Shown in pieces: positions 1 through 8,670 of a DNA stretch of 64,000 bases. Location: positions 1-64,000 of the forward strand of contig CAJXZP010000010.1 of assembly GCA_913062955.1 (NCBI GenBank). The letters run 5' to 3'. Numbering within the stretch: position 1 is the stretch's first letter; each line of letters begins with the position of its first letter. A program made the position numbers and the translations under genes. A model generated the notes under the pieces. It did no database searches. It saw nothing but the letters and a program-made list of their open reading frames with translations, and was not told the origin of the DNA. Origin of the DNA: an uncultured Flavobacteriales bacterium. GTDB lineage: Bacteria > Bacteroidota > Bacteroidia > Flavobacteriales_G > Salibacteraceae.

Positions 1-453
1 ACCAATAATGGGGTAGAATTAACAGCTACCGCTGGTATAGGTTATACGTATCAATGGTTGGATTGCGATAACAATATGAATCCAATTACAGGAGCCAATT
101 CGGCTACTTTTATACCTGGAAAGAAAGGGAATTATGCGGTAGAAGTCTCCGCTGGAAATTGTATTGAAATTTCTGATTGTTATGAAACTTGGACCGTTGG
201 CATAAGTAATGGTATGCAAACGGAAGGAGTTTCCGTTTTTCCAAATCCAATGGAAGATAAATTGACAATTGTAACTCCAGGTAGAGAAGTGGTTCGTATC
301 CAAGTATTAGATAATACAGGTAAAATGGTGAAAACCCAAACAAGCAGCGAAACCCAAATCATAATTTCTGTAAAGGATTTGGCCTCTGGGGTATATCTAA
401 TAAAAATAGAGGGTGATACTACGCACTTTTCTCAGAAGCTGATTAAAAAATAA
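1..453 (+). CDS. T9SS type A sorting-domain protein (C-terminal fragment)
   Basis: The frame is open from base 1, so only the last 150 residues are present. The final ~80 residues form a typical T9SS type A C-terminal sorting domain: a 'VFPNP' turn, a 'VLDNTGKMV' strand, 'LASGVYLIKI' and a short lysine-rich end. In this family the domain directs export through the outer membrane by the type IX system and is then removed. The residues before it, with spaced cysteines (DCDNN, AGNC, SDCYETW), look like an Ig/PKD-like extracellular module. The enzymatic or adhesive part lies outside the window, so the function is unknown. A strong hairpin terminator follows the stop. Confidence 0.85.
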   Translation, partial: TNNGVELTATAGIGYTYQWLDCDNNMNPITGANSATFIPGKKGNYAVEVSAGNCIEISDCYETWTVGISNGMQTEGVSVFPNPMEDKLTIVTPGREVVRIQVLDNTGKMVKTQTSSETQIIISVKDLASGVYLIKIEGDTTHFSQKLIKK

Positions 454-471
454 ATCGTAATTAGATGTTTT

Positions 472-505
472 AAAAGTCCGATGGGTAAGCATCGGACTTT
501 TTTTT
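472..505 (+). terminator. Rho-independent terminator
   Basis: An 11-bp perfect stem (aaaagtccgat / atcggactttt) with an 8-base loop is followed by a T run. It lies 18 bases after the stop of the T9SS protein. Confidence 0.85.
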
Positions 506-559
506 GATAACATTCGATCTACACTTCCTGTTACTTACTTGCAGGATGGCATGATTTAT

Positions 560-573
560 CGAATCATGATTCG
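560..573. repeat. 14-bp perfect palindrome
   Basis: The sequence cgaatcatgattcg is its own reverse complement. It stands in the 286-base gap between the first terminator and the TPR gene, about 165 bases before that gene's start. It could be an operator, but nothing identifies the binding protein. The rest of the gap (506-712) shows no coding signal. Confidence 0.4.
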
Positions 574-712
574 TTTTTAACTTATTCGGATACGATGAAA
601 ATTAACATTCGGATTCCCTTTAGGGAAAGGAAAGTATCTGGAAACATTTAATAAAGCCTTTTTTGGGTTTTAATTTGAAAAAAATATTATTTATCTAACA
701 CTTTCTTTAGAT

Positions 713-720
713 TATTTTCG
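713..720 (+). promoter_or_regulatory. possible -7 promoter element (TAnnTTCG variant)
   Basis: tattttcg differs by one base from the Bacteroidota -7 consensus TAnnTTTG. It ends 19 bases before the ATG of the TPR gene, a spacing like that of the clear TAnnTTTG boxes in this window. Confidence 0.35.
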
Positions 721-739
721 TCCAATAAATAAATCAACT

Positions 740-2122
740 ATGAATAGGGTCTTATTAATTGTCTTAACAGTATTATTTACTTTCTCTGGTGTCGCCCAAG
801 ATTTAACAGGAAAGAAGTTATTAAAATCGGCTAATGCATTAATGAAGGTTGACAAAGATGCAGAGGCGTTAGATTTGTTAACAAAGAATTATTCATCAGA
901 AGATAAATTGGCTCCGGTTATTACCTTGGAAATTGGAAAGTTATATGCCGAAGCTAAAAAACTAGATTCAGCAAATTGGTACTTGAAGCTTTCAGAGGAA
1001 TCGGGAAATTCAAAAAATACCGAAGAAATAGAACGGGTACGAAATCAGGTTGAAAAGGCGAAAGAGCTATATCAATTGGAAATGTTAACGGGCTGGAGAG
1101 CTTTTGATAAAAAAGATTTTGTTGCTGCGAATTTAAATTTTGATGCCGCTTTAATATGGGATATAGGTAATTATGAAGTCTATCAAGCCAAAGGCGAAAT
1201 ATTAGCTAAAGAAGGAGAAAATAGGAAGGCCATAAAGTGGTATACCCAGGCGTTGACTCATTATTTTCATGGAAATAAAGAAAAGGCACATGCTTACGAG
1301 CACTTAGCTGATGCTCAGTTATCTTTAGGTCAAGGGAGTCATACCATTAATTCTTGTGACTTAGGGTTGGAATTAACCCCAGAGAATAAAGAACTTTTTT
1401 TCTTGAAAGCAAGGGCTTATTCTATTCAAGGATTGAATTCAGAAGCAAATACCTATTTTATTAAAGTTATTCGTTTACAGCCAGATCATGTACGATCTTG
1501 GTTTTATTGTGGGGAATCGTATTTTAAAATGAAGGACTATCCAAAAGCAGTGAAGAGTTTGTCCACATGTTTAAGATACGATAGTACCTACTACGAAGCC
1601 TATGGGGTACGTGGCGAGGCGAATTTTGCGATGGAAAAGTACCAGGATGCCAAACGTGACTTTGAACTATTTTCGTTTAGGGTAGATAGTAATGACTATG
1701 CGATGAATGCTGCCGGGATTTGCGATTTTAAATCAGGGAATTACCAAGATGCTGTGAAAAGTTTTGAGCAGGCAGTGGACTTGAATCCATCCAAATCCTA
1801 TCGGTATAATTTGGTACGGGGATATATTGCTAATAATCAAAATAAAGAGGCTTTAGTGATTTGCGAAGCAATAGCCCAATCTAACCGCTCTGATATAAGA
1901 TACAATGTTGTTCATGTACAAAGTTTAATGAATCTTATGCGATATAAGGATGCTGAAAACTATTTGAATGAATCCATAGATTCGAATCCTTACGTTTTGG
2001 AATACCTAGAATTGGGTGTGGAGCTGTTTGAGTTAACCGGGAACAAAGCCGCTTCCAAAAATGCAGAAAGTATTTCTGGAAATTTGGAGGTAGATCGAAG
2101 AAATCATGATTTACGCTTTTAA
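740..2122 (+). CDS. exported tetratricopeptide-repeat protein
   Basis: A 460-residue protein with an N-terminal signal peptide (hydrophobic residues 3-17, cleavage near GVAQ). From about residue 25 it consists of TPR-like helix pairs. Recognisable repeat cores include 'AIKWYTQALTHY', 'SWFYCGESYFKMKDYPKAV', 'AYGVRGEANFAMEKYQDA' and 'NAAGICDFKSGNYQDAVKSFEQAVDLNPS'. TPR proteins of this type are protein-protein scaffolds in the periplasm or at the envelope. No catalytic domain is visible and the partner is unknown. It converges on mnmA with no gap at all (stops at 2122 and 2123), and no terminator is seen between them. Confidence 0.8.
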   Translation: MNRVLLIVLTVLFTFSGVAQDLTGKKLLKSANALMKVDKDAEALDLLTKNYSSEDKLAPVITLEIGKLYAEAKKLDSANWYLKLSEESGNSKNTEEIERVRNQVEKAKELYQLEMLTGWRAFDKKDFVAANLNFDAALIWDIGNYEVYQAKGEILAKEGENRKAIKWYTQALTHYFHGNKEKAHAYEHLADAQLSLGQGSHTINSCDLGLELTPENKELFFLKARAYSIQGLNSEANTYFIKVIRLQPDHVRSWFYCGESYFKMKDYPKAVKSLSTCLRYDSTYYEAYGVRGEANFAMEKYQDAKRDFELFSFRVDSNDYAMNAAGICDFKSGNYQDAVKSFEQAVDLNPSKSYRYNLVRGYIANNQNKEALVICEAIAQSNRSDIRYNVVHVQSLMNLMRYKDAENYLNESIDSNPYVLEYLELGVELFELTGNKAASKNAESISGNLEVDRRNHDLRF

Positions 2123-3316
2123 TTAGGCAATTACTCCTGAACCGATCAACTCTTCATTTTGGTACCACGCAGCAAACTGTCCTGCAGCAACACCACGTTC
2201 TGGTGAATCAAACAGGAGGTATAGACCTTCTTGTTGACGGTACAAAGTTGCCGCCACCAGAGGTTGACGGTAACGAATGCGAACTTGAAAACGTTGCTCT
2301 GTTCCAATGGCCATTTCTAGATTTTCTCGAATCCAATGAATTTCATCTGCCTCAATAAACAGTCCAGGTCTAATTAATCCAGGATGTTGATCTCCCTGTC
2401 CGGTATAAATATGGTTGGATTTAGTGTCGGTAGCAATCACATATAAGGCTTCTTTGGTACCTCCAACAGCCAATCCCTTTCGCTGCCCAATCGTGAAATA
2501 ATGTGCCCCATTGTGTTGTCCCACTACTTTACCGTCAGTTGGAGAGTACGTAATAGGTGTTGTTAAGGCCTTCAGTTTTTCTTCTAACGTATCAAATTCT
2601 GAGGGTGTTTTTCCATAACCATCAAAGGCTGTATCTAGTTCAATGATATCTCCCGATTTTGGTTTTAATTGTTGTTTTAAAAAGTCGGGTAACTTTACTT
2701 TACCAATAAAACAAAGGCCTTGAGAGTCTTTTTTATTTGCGGTAATTAAACCTTGTTCAGCCGCAATTTCTCGGACTTCACTTTTTTGTAAATGACCAAT
2801 GGGAAATAGCGATTTAGCTAACTGGTTTTGACTGAGTTGGCATAAAAAATAACTTTGGTCTTTATTTGTATCTGCTCCCGCAATTAACTGATAAATTGAA
2901 TTACCATTCGACTCGGTTTCCCCTTTTTGACAATAATGTCCAGTAGCCACATAATCGGCCCCTAATTTCATCGCAGCATTTAAGAAAATATCGAATTTTA
3001 TTTCTCTATTACATAAAATATCTGGATTGGGAGTACGTCCTTGTTCATACTCTTTAAACATGTAATCCACAATACGGTCTTTGTATTGTTCACTAAGATC
3101 AATAGTTTGATAGGGAATACCCAGTTTTTCAGCTACAAGTAAGGCATCATTACTGTCATCTATCCATGGACAGTCATCGCTTATGGTAACCGATGTATCA
3201 TGCCAGTTTTTCATGAACATAGCAATTACCTCATATCCTTGTTCAATGAGCAAATGTGCAGCCACACTTGAATCTACACCCCCCGATAAACCAACAACAA
3301 CTCTTCCCTTGCTCAT
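2123..3316 (-). CDS. mnmA: tRNA-specific 2-thiouridylase MnmA
   Basis: A 397-residue enzyme that thiolates U34 of tRNA-Lys, -Glu and -Gln using ATP and a persulfide sulfur donor. The PP-loop SGGVDSS is at residues 11-17. The two catalytic cysteines are C102 (in [10 protein letters not shown], after TPNPD) and C202 (in [10 protein letters not shown]). The GHYC and SYFLCQL tRNA-binding motifs are also present. A longer frame extends 17 codons upstream. It is rejected because a TAnnTTTG promoter element (3341-3348) lies inside that extension and [13 protein letters not shown] is the normal MnmA N-terminus. The gene is apparently monocistronic and runs divergently from the T9SS/gliding protein. 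Confidence 0.95.
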   Translation of the reverse strand: MSKGRVVVGLSGGVDSSVAAHLLIEQGYEVIAMFMKNWHDTSVTISDDCPWIDDSNDALLVAEKLGIPYQTIDLSEQYKDRIVDYMFKEYEQGRTPNPDILCNREIKFDIFLNAAMKLGADYVATGHYCQKGETESNGNSIYQLIAGADTNKDQSYFLCQLSQNQLAKSLFPIGHLQKSEVREIAAEQGLITANKKDSQGLCFIGKVKLPDFLKQQLKPKSGDIIELDTAFDGYGKTPSEFDTLEEKLKALTTPITYSPTDGKVVGQHNGAHYFTIGQRKGLAVGGTKEALYVIATDTKSNHIYTGQGDQHPGLIRPGLFIEADEIHWIRENLEMAIGTEQRFQVRIRYRQPLVAATLYRQQEGLYLLFDSPERGVAAGQFAAWYQNEELIGSGVIA

Positions 3317-3340
3317 AACTTTTTCCCAAAAAATGAGTTG

Positions 3341-3348
3341 CAAATTTA
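3341..3348 (-). promoter_or_regulatory. -7 promoter element of mnmA
   Basis: On the minus strand this reads taaatttg, an exact TAnnTTTG. It ends 24 bases before the mnmA ATG at 3316 and supports that start. A TTG lies 23 bases upstream, as a possible -33 element. Confidence 0.6.
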
Positions 3349-3478
3349 CGGCTTTTATCGAGTTCATTTAGCAAATATTTTGTTTCAAAATAAAATGGCG
3401 GTATTTTAACAAAAAAATAGCACCTTCTCTATTATTTTACGTCTAATTAAAGAATGGCATTAACATAAATCCCTTTTG

Positions 3479-6004
3479 ATGAAATACATAACACTCATAC
3501 TATTTTTACTTGTAAATTTCCATACTGTTATTGCTCAATGTACCAATAACAGCTTGGATTTGGGAGCGGATACCACTATTTGCATTGGACAACCTTATTT
3601 GATAAATGCCGGATCGGGATTCCTTTCTTATAGTTGGTCAACAGGGGCTTCTTCTTCCTATATTTCCGTAACCTCCCCAGGCCAATATATCTGTACCGTA
3701 GGAATGAGCGGGACTAATAATTTGGTGGCAAATGGCGATTTTTCTTCAGGGAATACGGGGTTTACAAGTGCCTATGTGTATGGAACTGGAGGTTCATGGG
3801 GGCTCTTATCAAATCCCGGACAATTTGCGGTAAGTACAAATGCTAACTTAACCCATAATAATTTTCCTTCCTGTACAGATCATACCTCTGGGGCAGGTAA
3901 TTTTATGATCATGAATGGTTCTTCCATTGCAAATACCGATGTGTGGTGTCAGACCATAACGGTAACACCATCCACTCAATATGAATTTTCGGCATGGTTT
4001 ACTTCCGTGGTAGGAGGGAGTCCTGCCCAATTAAACTTTTCTGTGGGCGGAGGAACTCTTGGAAGTATTTTTACATTGAATTCTACGGTATGTAATTGGA
4101 CTCGGTATGCGCAAACTTGGACTTCTGGAGCTACTCAAACTAGCGCATCTATTTGTATTACCAGTCAAAGTACAGCGGGTGGAGGGAACGATTTTGCTAT
4201 AGATGATATTCAATTTTCAACGCTTTGTACCTCTACGGATACGATTCATATTAGCGTAGATACCTTACCCATTGTAAGTTTGGGTCCGGATACGGTTATT
4301 TGTTCGGGGGCAACATTTTATTTGGATGCTACAGATAACTCTCAATTTGGTTATTTATGGAGTGATGGTACTAATAGCGCCTTAAACACGATAACGGCTA
4401 CGGATAGTAATTTAATGGTTTCTGTCACCAATGGAGCTTGTGAAGTAACGGATGATTTAATCGTAACATTTTCCTCCCAACCCAATATAAGTTTGGGTAA
4501 CGATACGGTTTTATGTCCGGGCGATGTGTTGAGCAAAGACGTGTCTTGGCCGAATGCAAGTTATTTATGGAGTGATAACTCGACTACTAATAATTTGTCC
4601 ATTACCCAACCCGGTGTATATTGGGTGGATGTGACCGATAATTGTGGGACTTTTTCGGATACAGTCATTGTGTCCTATGTCCTTTTTCCACTGGTTGATT
4701 TAGGTCCAGATACCAGTTTATGTGATGGGCAACTATATGATCTAAATGCGGGATATCCATCTGCCTCTTATATATGGAATACGGGTACTATTGATTCTAT
4801 GATAACCGTTTCTCAATCGGGTACCTATCATGTATCTGTTCAGGCGGGTTCCTGCATAGACAGAGATACGGTACAGGTTACTTTTGACCCCATCCCTTTA
4901 GTGGAATTAGGTCCGGATACGACTATTTGTGTTGGGCAAAGTTATTTGCTTCAAGCCAATAATTTGAACGCGACTTATCTATGGAATGATAATGCAACGG
5001 GAGCTTTGAAAAGTGCCACCATCACGGGCTTGTATTGGGTGGAGGTAACCATTAATAATTGTGTTATTTCGGATACCGTGTTTATTACCGTTCTTGATTA
5101 TCCGGTGGCCAGTTTAGGAAATGATACTGTTTTATGTGGGGCAGAATCTATTGTATTTGATGTGACCCAGATCGGAGTAGATTATTTATGGAATGACAAT
5201 TCTGTTAACCCATCCTTATCGGTGAATCAGAGTAACCAAGTATGGGTGGAAGTAGCTAATTTTTGTGGGGTAGTATCTGATACGGTAAATGTATATGTAA
5301 ACCCTTACCCCTTGGTTGACATAGGAAATGATACCATTATTTGTGACGGGGAGTCCTTTACCAAGGATGTGTTTTCAACCGGTGCAAATTATTTATGGAG
5401 TGATGGTAGTTCTATTTCTTCCTACGAGTTTAGTTCGAGTGGGGTATACGGTGTCACCGTCACGGCTAAAGGTTGCTCCACCTCTGGAACGCTTGATTTA
5501 ACCGTTCAGCCAATGCCCGAAGTGGAACTAGGAGAAGACACTTTGATTTGTAATAACACGAGTTTCCTTCTGAGTATTCCGAACGATTATGATAGTGTTT
5601 TATGGGGGGATGGATCTACAAATATAGAGTACGTTGTTAGCTTGGTAGGTCGACAATGGGTAAGGGTTGTAACAGGCCAATGTACAGCCTCTGATACCAT
5701 GTGGGTGAGTATCGAGAATTGTGATACTTATGTGGAGATGCCGAATATTATTACGCCAAATGGAGACGGGATGAACGATGTTTTTATCCCCGTTTACTCG
5801 GTAGGAATTGTGTCTATTAAGACCGTTATTTTTAATCGTTGGGGAAAGGAGATTTTTGTATCTGTTGATCCGCAAGTGAATTGGAATGGACAGAACAAAA
5901 AGGGGAATGATGTACCTAATGGTGTCTATTATTGGATCAGTGAAATTCAAGGTGTGGATGGAGAACCCTACCAAATAAAGGGGGCGGTAACCGTGGCTAA
6001 ATAA
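3479..6004 (+). CDS. modular cell-surface protein with gliding-motility-associated C-terminal domain
   Basis: An 841-residue secreted protein with a signal peptide at 1-20 (cleavage after VIAQ). It carries eight ~70-80-residue modules, each opening with LGxDTxxC and a central Y(L/S)W(S/N)(D/T)xx turn, and ending in a strand such as 'SDTVxVxx'. The first module is followed by a ~165-residue insertion resembling a jelly-roll/carbohydrate-binding fold (from 'NLVANGDFSSG' to 'NDFAIDDIQF'). The last ~90 residues are the type B T9SS domain: 'NIITPNGDGMNDVF', 'VIFNRWGKEIF', 'WNGQNKKGNDVPNGVYYW'. Such proteins are exported by T9SS and serve as surface adhesins or filaments. ATG 3479 is chosen over a TTG one codon earlier. 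Followed by a strong terminator. Confidence 0.85.
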   Translation: MKYITLILFLLVNFHTVIAQCTNNSLDLGADTTICIGQPYLINAGSGFLSYSWSTGASSSYISVTSPGQYICTVGMSGTNNLVANGDFSSGNTGFTSAYVYGTGGSWGLLSNPGQFAVSTNANLTHNNFPSCTDHTSGAGNFMIMNGSSIANTDVWCQTITVTPSTQYEFSAWFTSVVGGSPAQLNFSVGGGTLGSIFTLNSTVCNWTRYAQTWTSGATQTSASICITSQSTAGGGNDFAIDDIQFSTLCTSTDTIHISVDTLPIVSLGPDTVICSGATFYLDATDNSQFGYLWSDGTNSALNTITATDSNLMVSVTNGACEVTDDLIVTFSSQPNISLGNDTVLCPGDVLSKDVSWPNASYLWSDNSTTNNLSITQPGVYWVDVTDNCGTFSDTVIVSYVLFPLVDLGPDTSLCDGQLYDLNAGYPSASYIWNTGTIDSMITVSQSGTYHVSVQAGSCIDRDTVQVTFDPIPLVELGPDTTICVGQSYLLQANNLNATYLWNDNATGALKSATITGLYWVEVTINNCVISDTVFITVLDYPVASLGNDTVLCGAESIVFDVTQIGVDYLWNDNSVNPSLSVNQSNQVWVEVANFCGVVSDTVNVYVNPYPLVDIGNDTIICDGESFTKDVFSTGANYLWSDGSSISSYEFSSSGVYGVTVTAKGCSTSGTLDLTVQPMPEVELGEDTLICNNTSFLLSIPNDYDSVLWGDGSTNIEYVVSLVGRQWVRVVTGQCTASDTMWVSIENCDTYVEMPNIITPNGDGMNDVFIPVYSVGIVSIKTVIFNRWGKEIFVSVDPQVNWNGQNKKGNDVPNGVYYWISEIQGVDGEPYQIKGAVTVAK

Positions 6005-6009
6005 AATAA

Positions 6010-6043
6010 AAAAGCCCGAACCAAGATTTTGGTTCGGGCTTTT
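6010..6043. terminator. bidirectional Rho-independent terminator
   Basis: A 14-bp perfect stem (aaaagcccgaacca / tggttcgggctttt) with a 6-base loop. A/T tracts on both sides let it serve the plus-strand gene ending at 6004 and the minus-strand gene ending at 6061. Confidence 0.85.
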
Positions 6044-6060
6044 GACATCTTTGATTGATT

Positions 6061-6723
6061 TTATTCGCAATCTTTCTTTAAAACAGTAGAAATTTCAACT
6101 TCCACTTCATTCCAAAGTTGACTTACCCCATCTTCACCCATGTGTAATATTTCACACGCTTTATTTAAAGAAGCTACCGCACTATTAGCCTCCCATTTTG
6201 AAAGATCCAAAGTAGCGGAAAGGACTAAACTCGTTCCTTCAAGTGTATACATTGCATTTTCTTCATGAGTGGCTCCATTCATAGTAATAGAAAGAATAGC
6301 TTCTCCTTTTCCGTTTTCAGGGGCACTCATTTTTACGAGGCTTCCAATAATGGAAGAACCATCTATCATGGTGTTAAAGAAATATTCGACCAACTTGGGA
6401 TCTCTAATGGTGTTTCCTGAATTTACCGAACCTGTATGGATTTCAAAAATTGCTTCGTTAAACACCGCAATTTCCGAAGTGGCAATTTGGGTATCCTCAA
6501 TTTTAAAATTGTCAAATGTTCCACCGACTCCAATTTTTGCAGAGGTTTTAAATGCAGTCCACGTAATTTTAGTTGAACTTGGATCGAATTGATACTGACA
6601 AACGGTCCCTTCAGACACCTCAATAGGGGCTGATTCGGTTTCATTTTTATTTTCCGTTCCAGTACCACATGAAGCCATAAATAAGGTGGCTATTGCAATT
6701 AATGAAATATTTGTTTTTTTCAT
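6061..6723 (-). CDS. YceI-like domain lipoprotein
   Basis: A 220-residue lipoprotein. The signal peptide ends in the lipobox FMASC (C19), so the mature protein is probably anchored to a membrane. After an acidic linker the body reads 'YQFDPSSTKITWTAFKTSAKIGVGGTFDNF', matching the start of the YceI fold, a lipocalin-like barrel that binds polyisoprenoids or other amphiphilic ligands. YceI-like strands continue to the end ('GNTIRDPKLVEYFF', 'GKGEAILSITMNGATHE', 'LSATLDLSKWEANSAVASLNKAC'). It lies 20 bases downstream of the oxygenase gene, probably in the same transcript. The ligand is unknown. Confidence 0.8.
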   Translation of the reverse strand: MKKTNISLIAIATLFMASCGTGTENKNETESAPIEVSEGTVCQYQFDPSSTKITWTAFKTSAKIGVGGTFDNFKIEDTQIATSEIAVFNEAIFEIHTGSVNSGNTIRDPKLVEYFFNTMIDGSSIIGSLVKMSAPENGKGEAILSITMNGATHEENAMYTLEGTSLVLSATLDLSKWEANSAVASLNKACEILHMGEDGVSQLWNEVEVEISTVLKKDCE

Positions 6724-6743
6724 GATTTACATTTTATTGATTT

Positions 6744-7697
6744 CTATTTTAATCCGATTTCTATTAGCCTTTCCGTTAAATAATCACCTGCACTAATATC
6801 ATCGTATTGTTTGGGATGATTTTCATCAATGGTTTCTGCTAAACAATTCAATGGCATTTCCGAAACCGGATGTAAGAAAAATGGAATAGAATATCTACTT
6901 GTTCCCATATTTTCGGCTGGTGGGTTAATTACTCGATGGGTGGTAGAGCGCAATTTATTATTCGTTAAACGTTGTAACATATCCCCAACGTTTACCACAA
7001 TATGGTCCTCAATTGCGGTGACGCTTTTCCACTCTCCTTGTTTATTTAATACTTGAAGTCCATCCGCAGAAGCACCAACCAGAAGAGTAATCAAATTGAT
7101 ATCTTCATGTTCACCCGCTCTTACGGCATCTGTTTTCAAGGTCTCTACAGGAGGGTAGTGAATAGGTCTAAGAATACTATTTCCATTGTGAACATATTTA
7201 TCAAAATAAAACTCGTCCAAACCCAAGTATAAGGCAATAGCTTGTAGCATTTTGGTACCCGTTGATTCCAGTGCTTGGTATGTTTTTTTACCTACGGATA
7301 GATACTCTGGTAGTTCTTCTACAGGTACATTATCTGGGTAGCTTGCTTTTCTTTGAGGATCATCGTCAACGAATTGACCAAAATGCCAAAATTCTTTCAA
7401 ATCACCTGCCGTTTTTCCTTTGGCGTGTTCTTTACCAAAAGAAGTGTATCCACGTTGTCCGGCTATTTCCGCAATTTCATATTTTTTCTTTATGTCCTTT
7501 GGTAAGGCAAAAAAACGTGCGTTATAGTCATATACCGTATCAATTAACTCCTTTGAAACCTGATGGTTTTTTAAAGCGACAAAACCAATTTCTTCGTATG
7601 CTTTACCTAGGTCCGCAATAAATTGTTTCTTTCTGTTTTCATCTCCCGATACAAAATCGGATAAGTCTACGGAAGGTATTCCTTGTGGTGTACTCAT
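6744..7697 (-). CDS. 2-oxoglutarate/Fe(II)-dependent oxygenase, isopenicillin N synthase family
   Basis: A 317-residue non-haem iron oxygenase. The metal triad is clear: H197 and D199 (GEHEDINLITLL) and H254 (STTHRVINPP). The 2-oxoglutarate-binding pair is R268/S270 (SRYSIPFFLHP). The N-terminal half carries the DIOX_N features 'IPSVDLSDF' and 'GFVALKNHQV'. Relatives hydroxylate or desaturate small molecules, but the substrate cannot be read from sequence. It sits between the M48 peptidase (11 bases upstream) and the YceI-like lipoprotein (20 bases downstream) in an apparent operon. Confidence 0.85.
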   Translation of the reverse strand: MSTPQGIPSVDLSDFVSGDENRKKQFIADLGKAYEEIGFVALKNHQVSKELIDTVYDYNARFFALPKDIKKKYEIAEIAGQRGYTSFGKEHAKGKTAGDLKEFWHFGQFVDDDPQRKASYPDNVPVEELPEYLSVGKKTYQALESTGTKMLQAIALYLGLDEFYFDKYVHNGNSILRPIHYPPVETLKTDAVRAGEHEDINLITLLVGASADGLQVLNKQGEWKSVTAIEDHIVVNVGDMLQRLTNNKLRSTTHRVINPPAENMGTSRYSIPFFLHPVSEMPLNCLAETIDENHPKQYDDISAGDYLTERLIEIGLK

Positions 7698-7708
7698 ATT
7701 TACGTGTA

Positions 7709-8512
7709 TTATGGTATGCTGTTTTGTAGAACGGTAAACTCTGGGTTTTCACCATATTCCGTTCGGTAACCAAATTTTTTGGCCCATTTTCGTATTCTAT
7801 ATATTCTATTTTCGGTATCTGGATGGGTACTAATGATCGGAGGTATACGAATATCTTTTCCACTTTTTGCTAATTCTTCAAAAAAGTCAGCCAAGGCTAG
7901 GGAAGAATAATAGTTCCCTGTTCCCATGTAAATAACTGATTTTTTATCCGCATGGGATTCTTGATCTCTTCCCATACCTAAACCTAAAATTTTGTTACCC
8001 ACTTCAACAGCAATAAAAACACCAAAAGAAGCTCCTGCAGCCGCAGCTCCTGCGATAATAATGGCTTGTCGACCCACACCACGCGTTAACTTCTTTACGG
8101 AATGTCGTAATTCTGCATGGGCTATTTCATGCCCAATAACGGCTGCCAACTGATCTTCATTTTTCGCCATTTTTATTAAACCCGTGTACACAAAAATGTA
8201 ACCTCCAGGGGTACAAAAAGCATTAATGATTTCATCGTCATGCACTATGGTTATGGAATCATAAGCAAATGTCCCTTTTTCCTTGATATCCGGTGATTCC
8301 AATATATTGTTAACTACCCGTTGTAATTGTGCATAAGCTATGGGGTGGTCCTTTTTACTCAGTAATGGATATTGTTTAGGGTTGGAGTGTATTTGATTAG
8401 AAGTAAGTGCTCCTAATTCCACATCCTTACTTTTAGGAATGGTTTTGTAACAGGAAGAAAAACTACAAGTAATTAAAAGACCTAAAATTGGAAGAAAACT
8501 TCGTAGACGCAT
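7709..8512 (-). CDS. M48 family metallopeptidase, lipoprotein
   Basis: A 267-residue envelope protease. The signal peptide ends in a lipobox (SFSSC, C21). The zinc site is H128-E-I-A-H132 in 'VIGHEIAHAELRH', and the third ligand is the Glu of 'GRDQESHADKKSV'. 'NAFCTPGGYIFVYTGLI' is the conserved M48 substrate-cleft strand. The family (BepA/LoiP-like) performs quality control of outer-membrane proteins. It heads a three-gene cluster (peptidase, oxygenase, YceI-like protein) separated by 11 and 20 bases. Confidence 0.9.
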   Translation of the reverse strand: MRLRSFLPILGLLITCSFSSCYKTIPKSKDVELGALTSNQIHSNPKQYPLLSKKDHPIAYAQLQRVVNNILESPDIKEKGTFAYDSITIVHDDEIINAFCTPGGYIFVYTGLIKMAKNEDQLAAVIGHEIAHAELRHSVKKLTRGVGRQAIIIAGAAAAGASFGVFIAVEVGNKILGLGMGRDQESHADKKSVIYMGTGNYYSSLALADFFEELAKSGKDIRIPPIISTHPDTENRIYRIRKWAKKFGYRTEYGENPEFTVLQNSIP

Positions 8513-8576
8513 GAATGGTTGTCAAATTTTATAAAGCTACAAATTAAACAAATTCTATGGTATTTACTGCGGTTAA

Positions 8577-8598
8577 ATACTTCTCGTATGAGAAGTAT
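8577..8598. repeat. inverted repeat upstream of the M48 gene
   Basis: 9-bp perfect arms (atacttctc / gagaagtat) surround a 4-base loop, 65 bases upstream of the M48 start. No T run follows, so an operator is more likely than a terminator. Confidence 0.4.
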
Positions 8599-8620
8599 AA
8601 TAGGAGAATTTGTTGCAGAA

Positions 8621-8649
8621 AAAAGGGCAACTATTACCGTTGCCCTTTT
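8621..8649 (-). terminator. Rho-independent terminator of ilvE
   Basis: An 11-bp perfect stem (aaaagggcaac / gttgccctttt) with a 7-base loop. Read on the minus strand it ends in T residues, 22 bases after the ilvE stop. Confidence 0.8.
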
Positions 8650-8670
8650 TGAATAAGTAAAACGTTTGGA

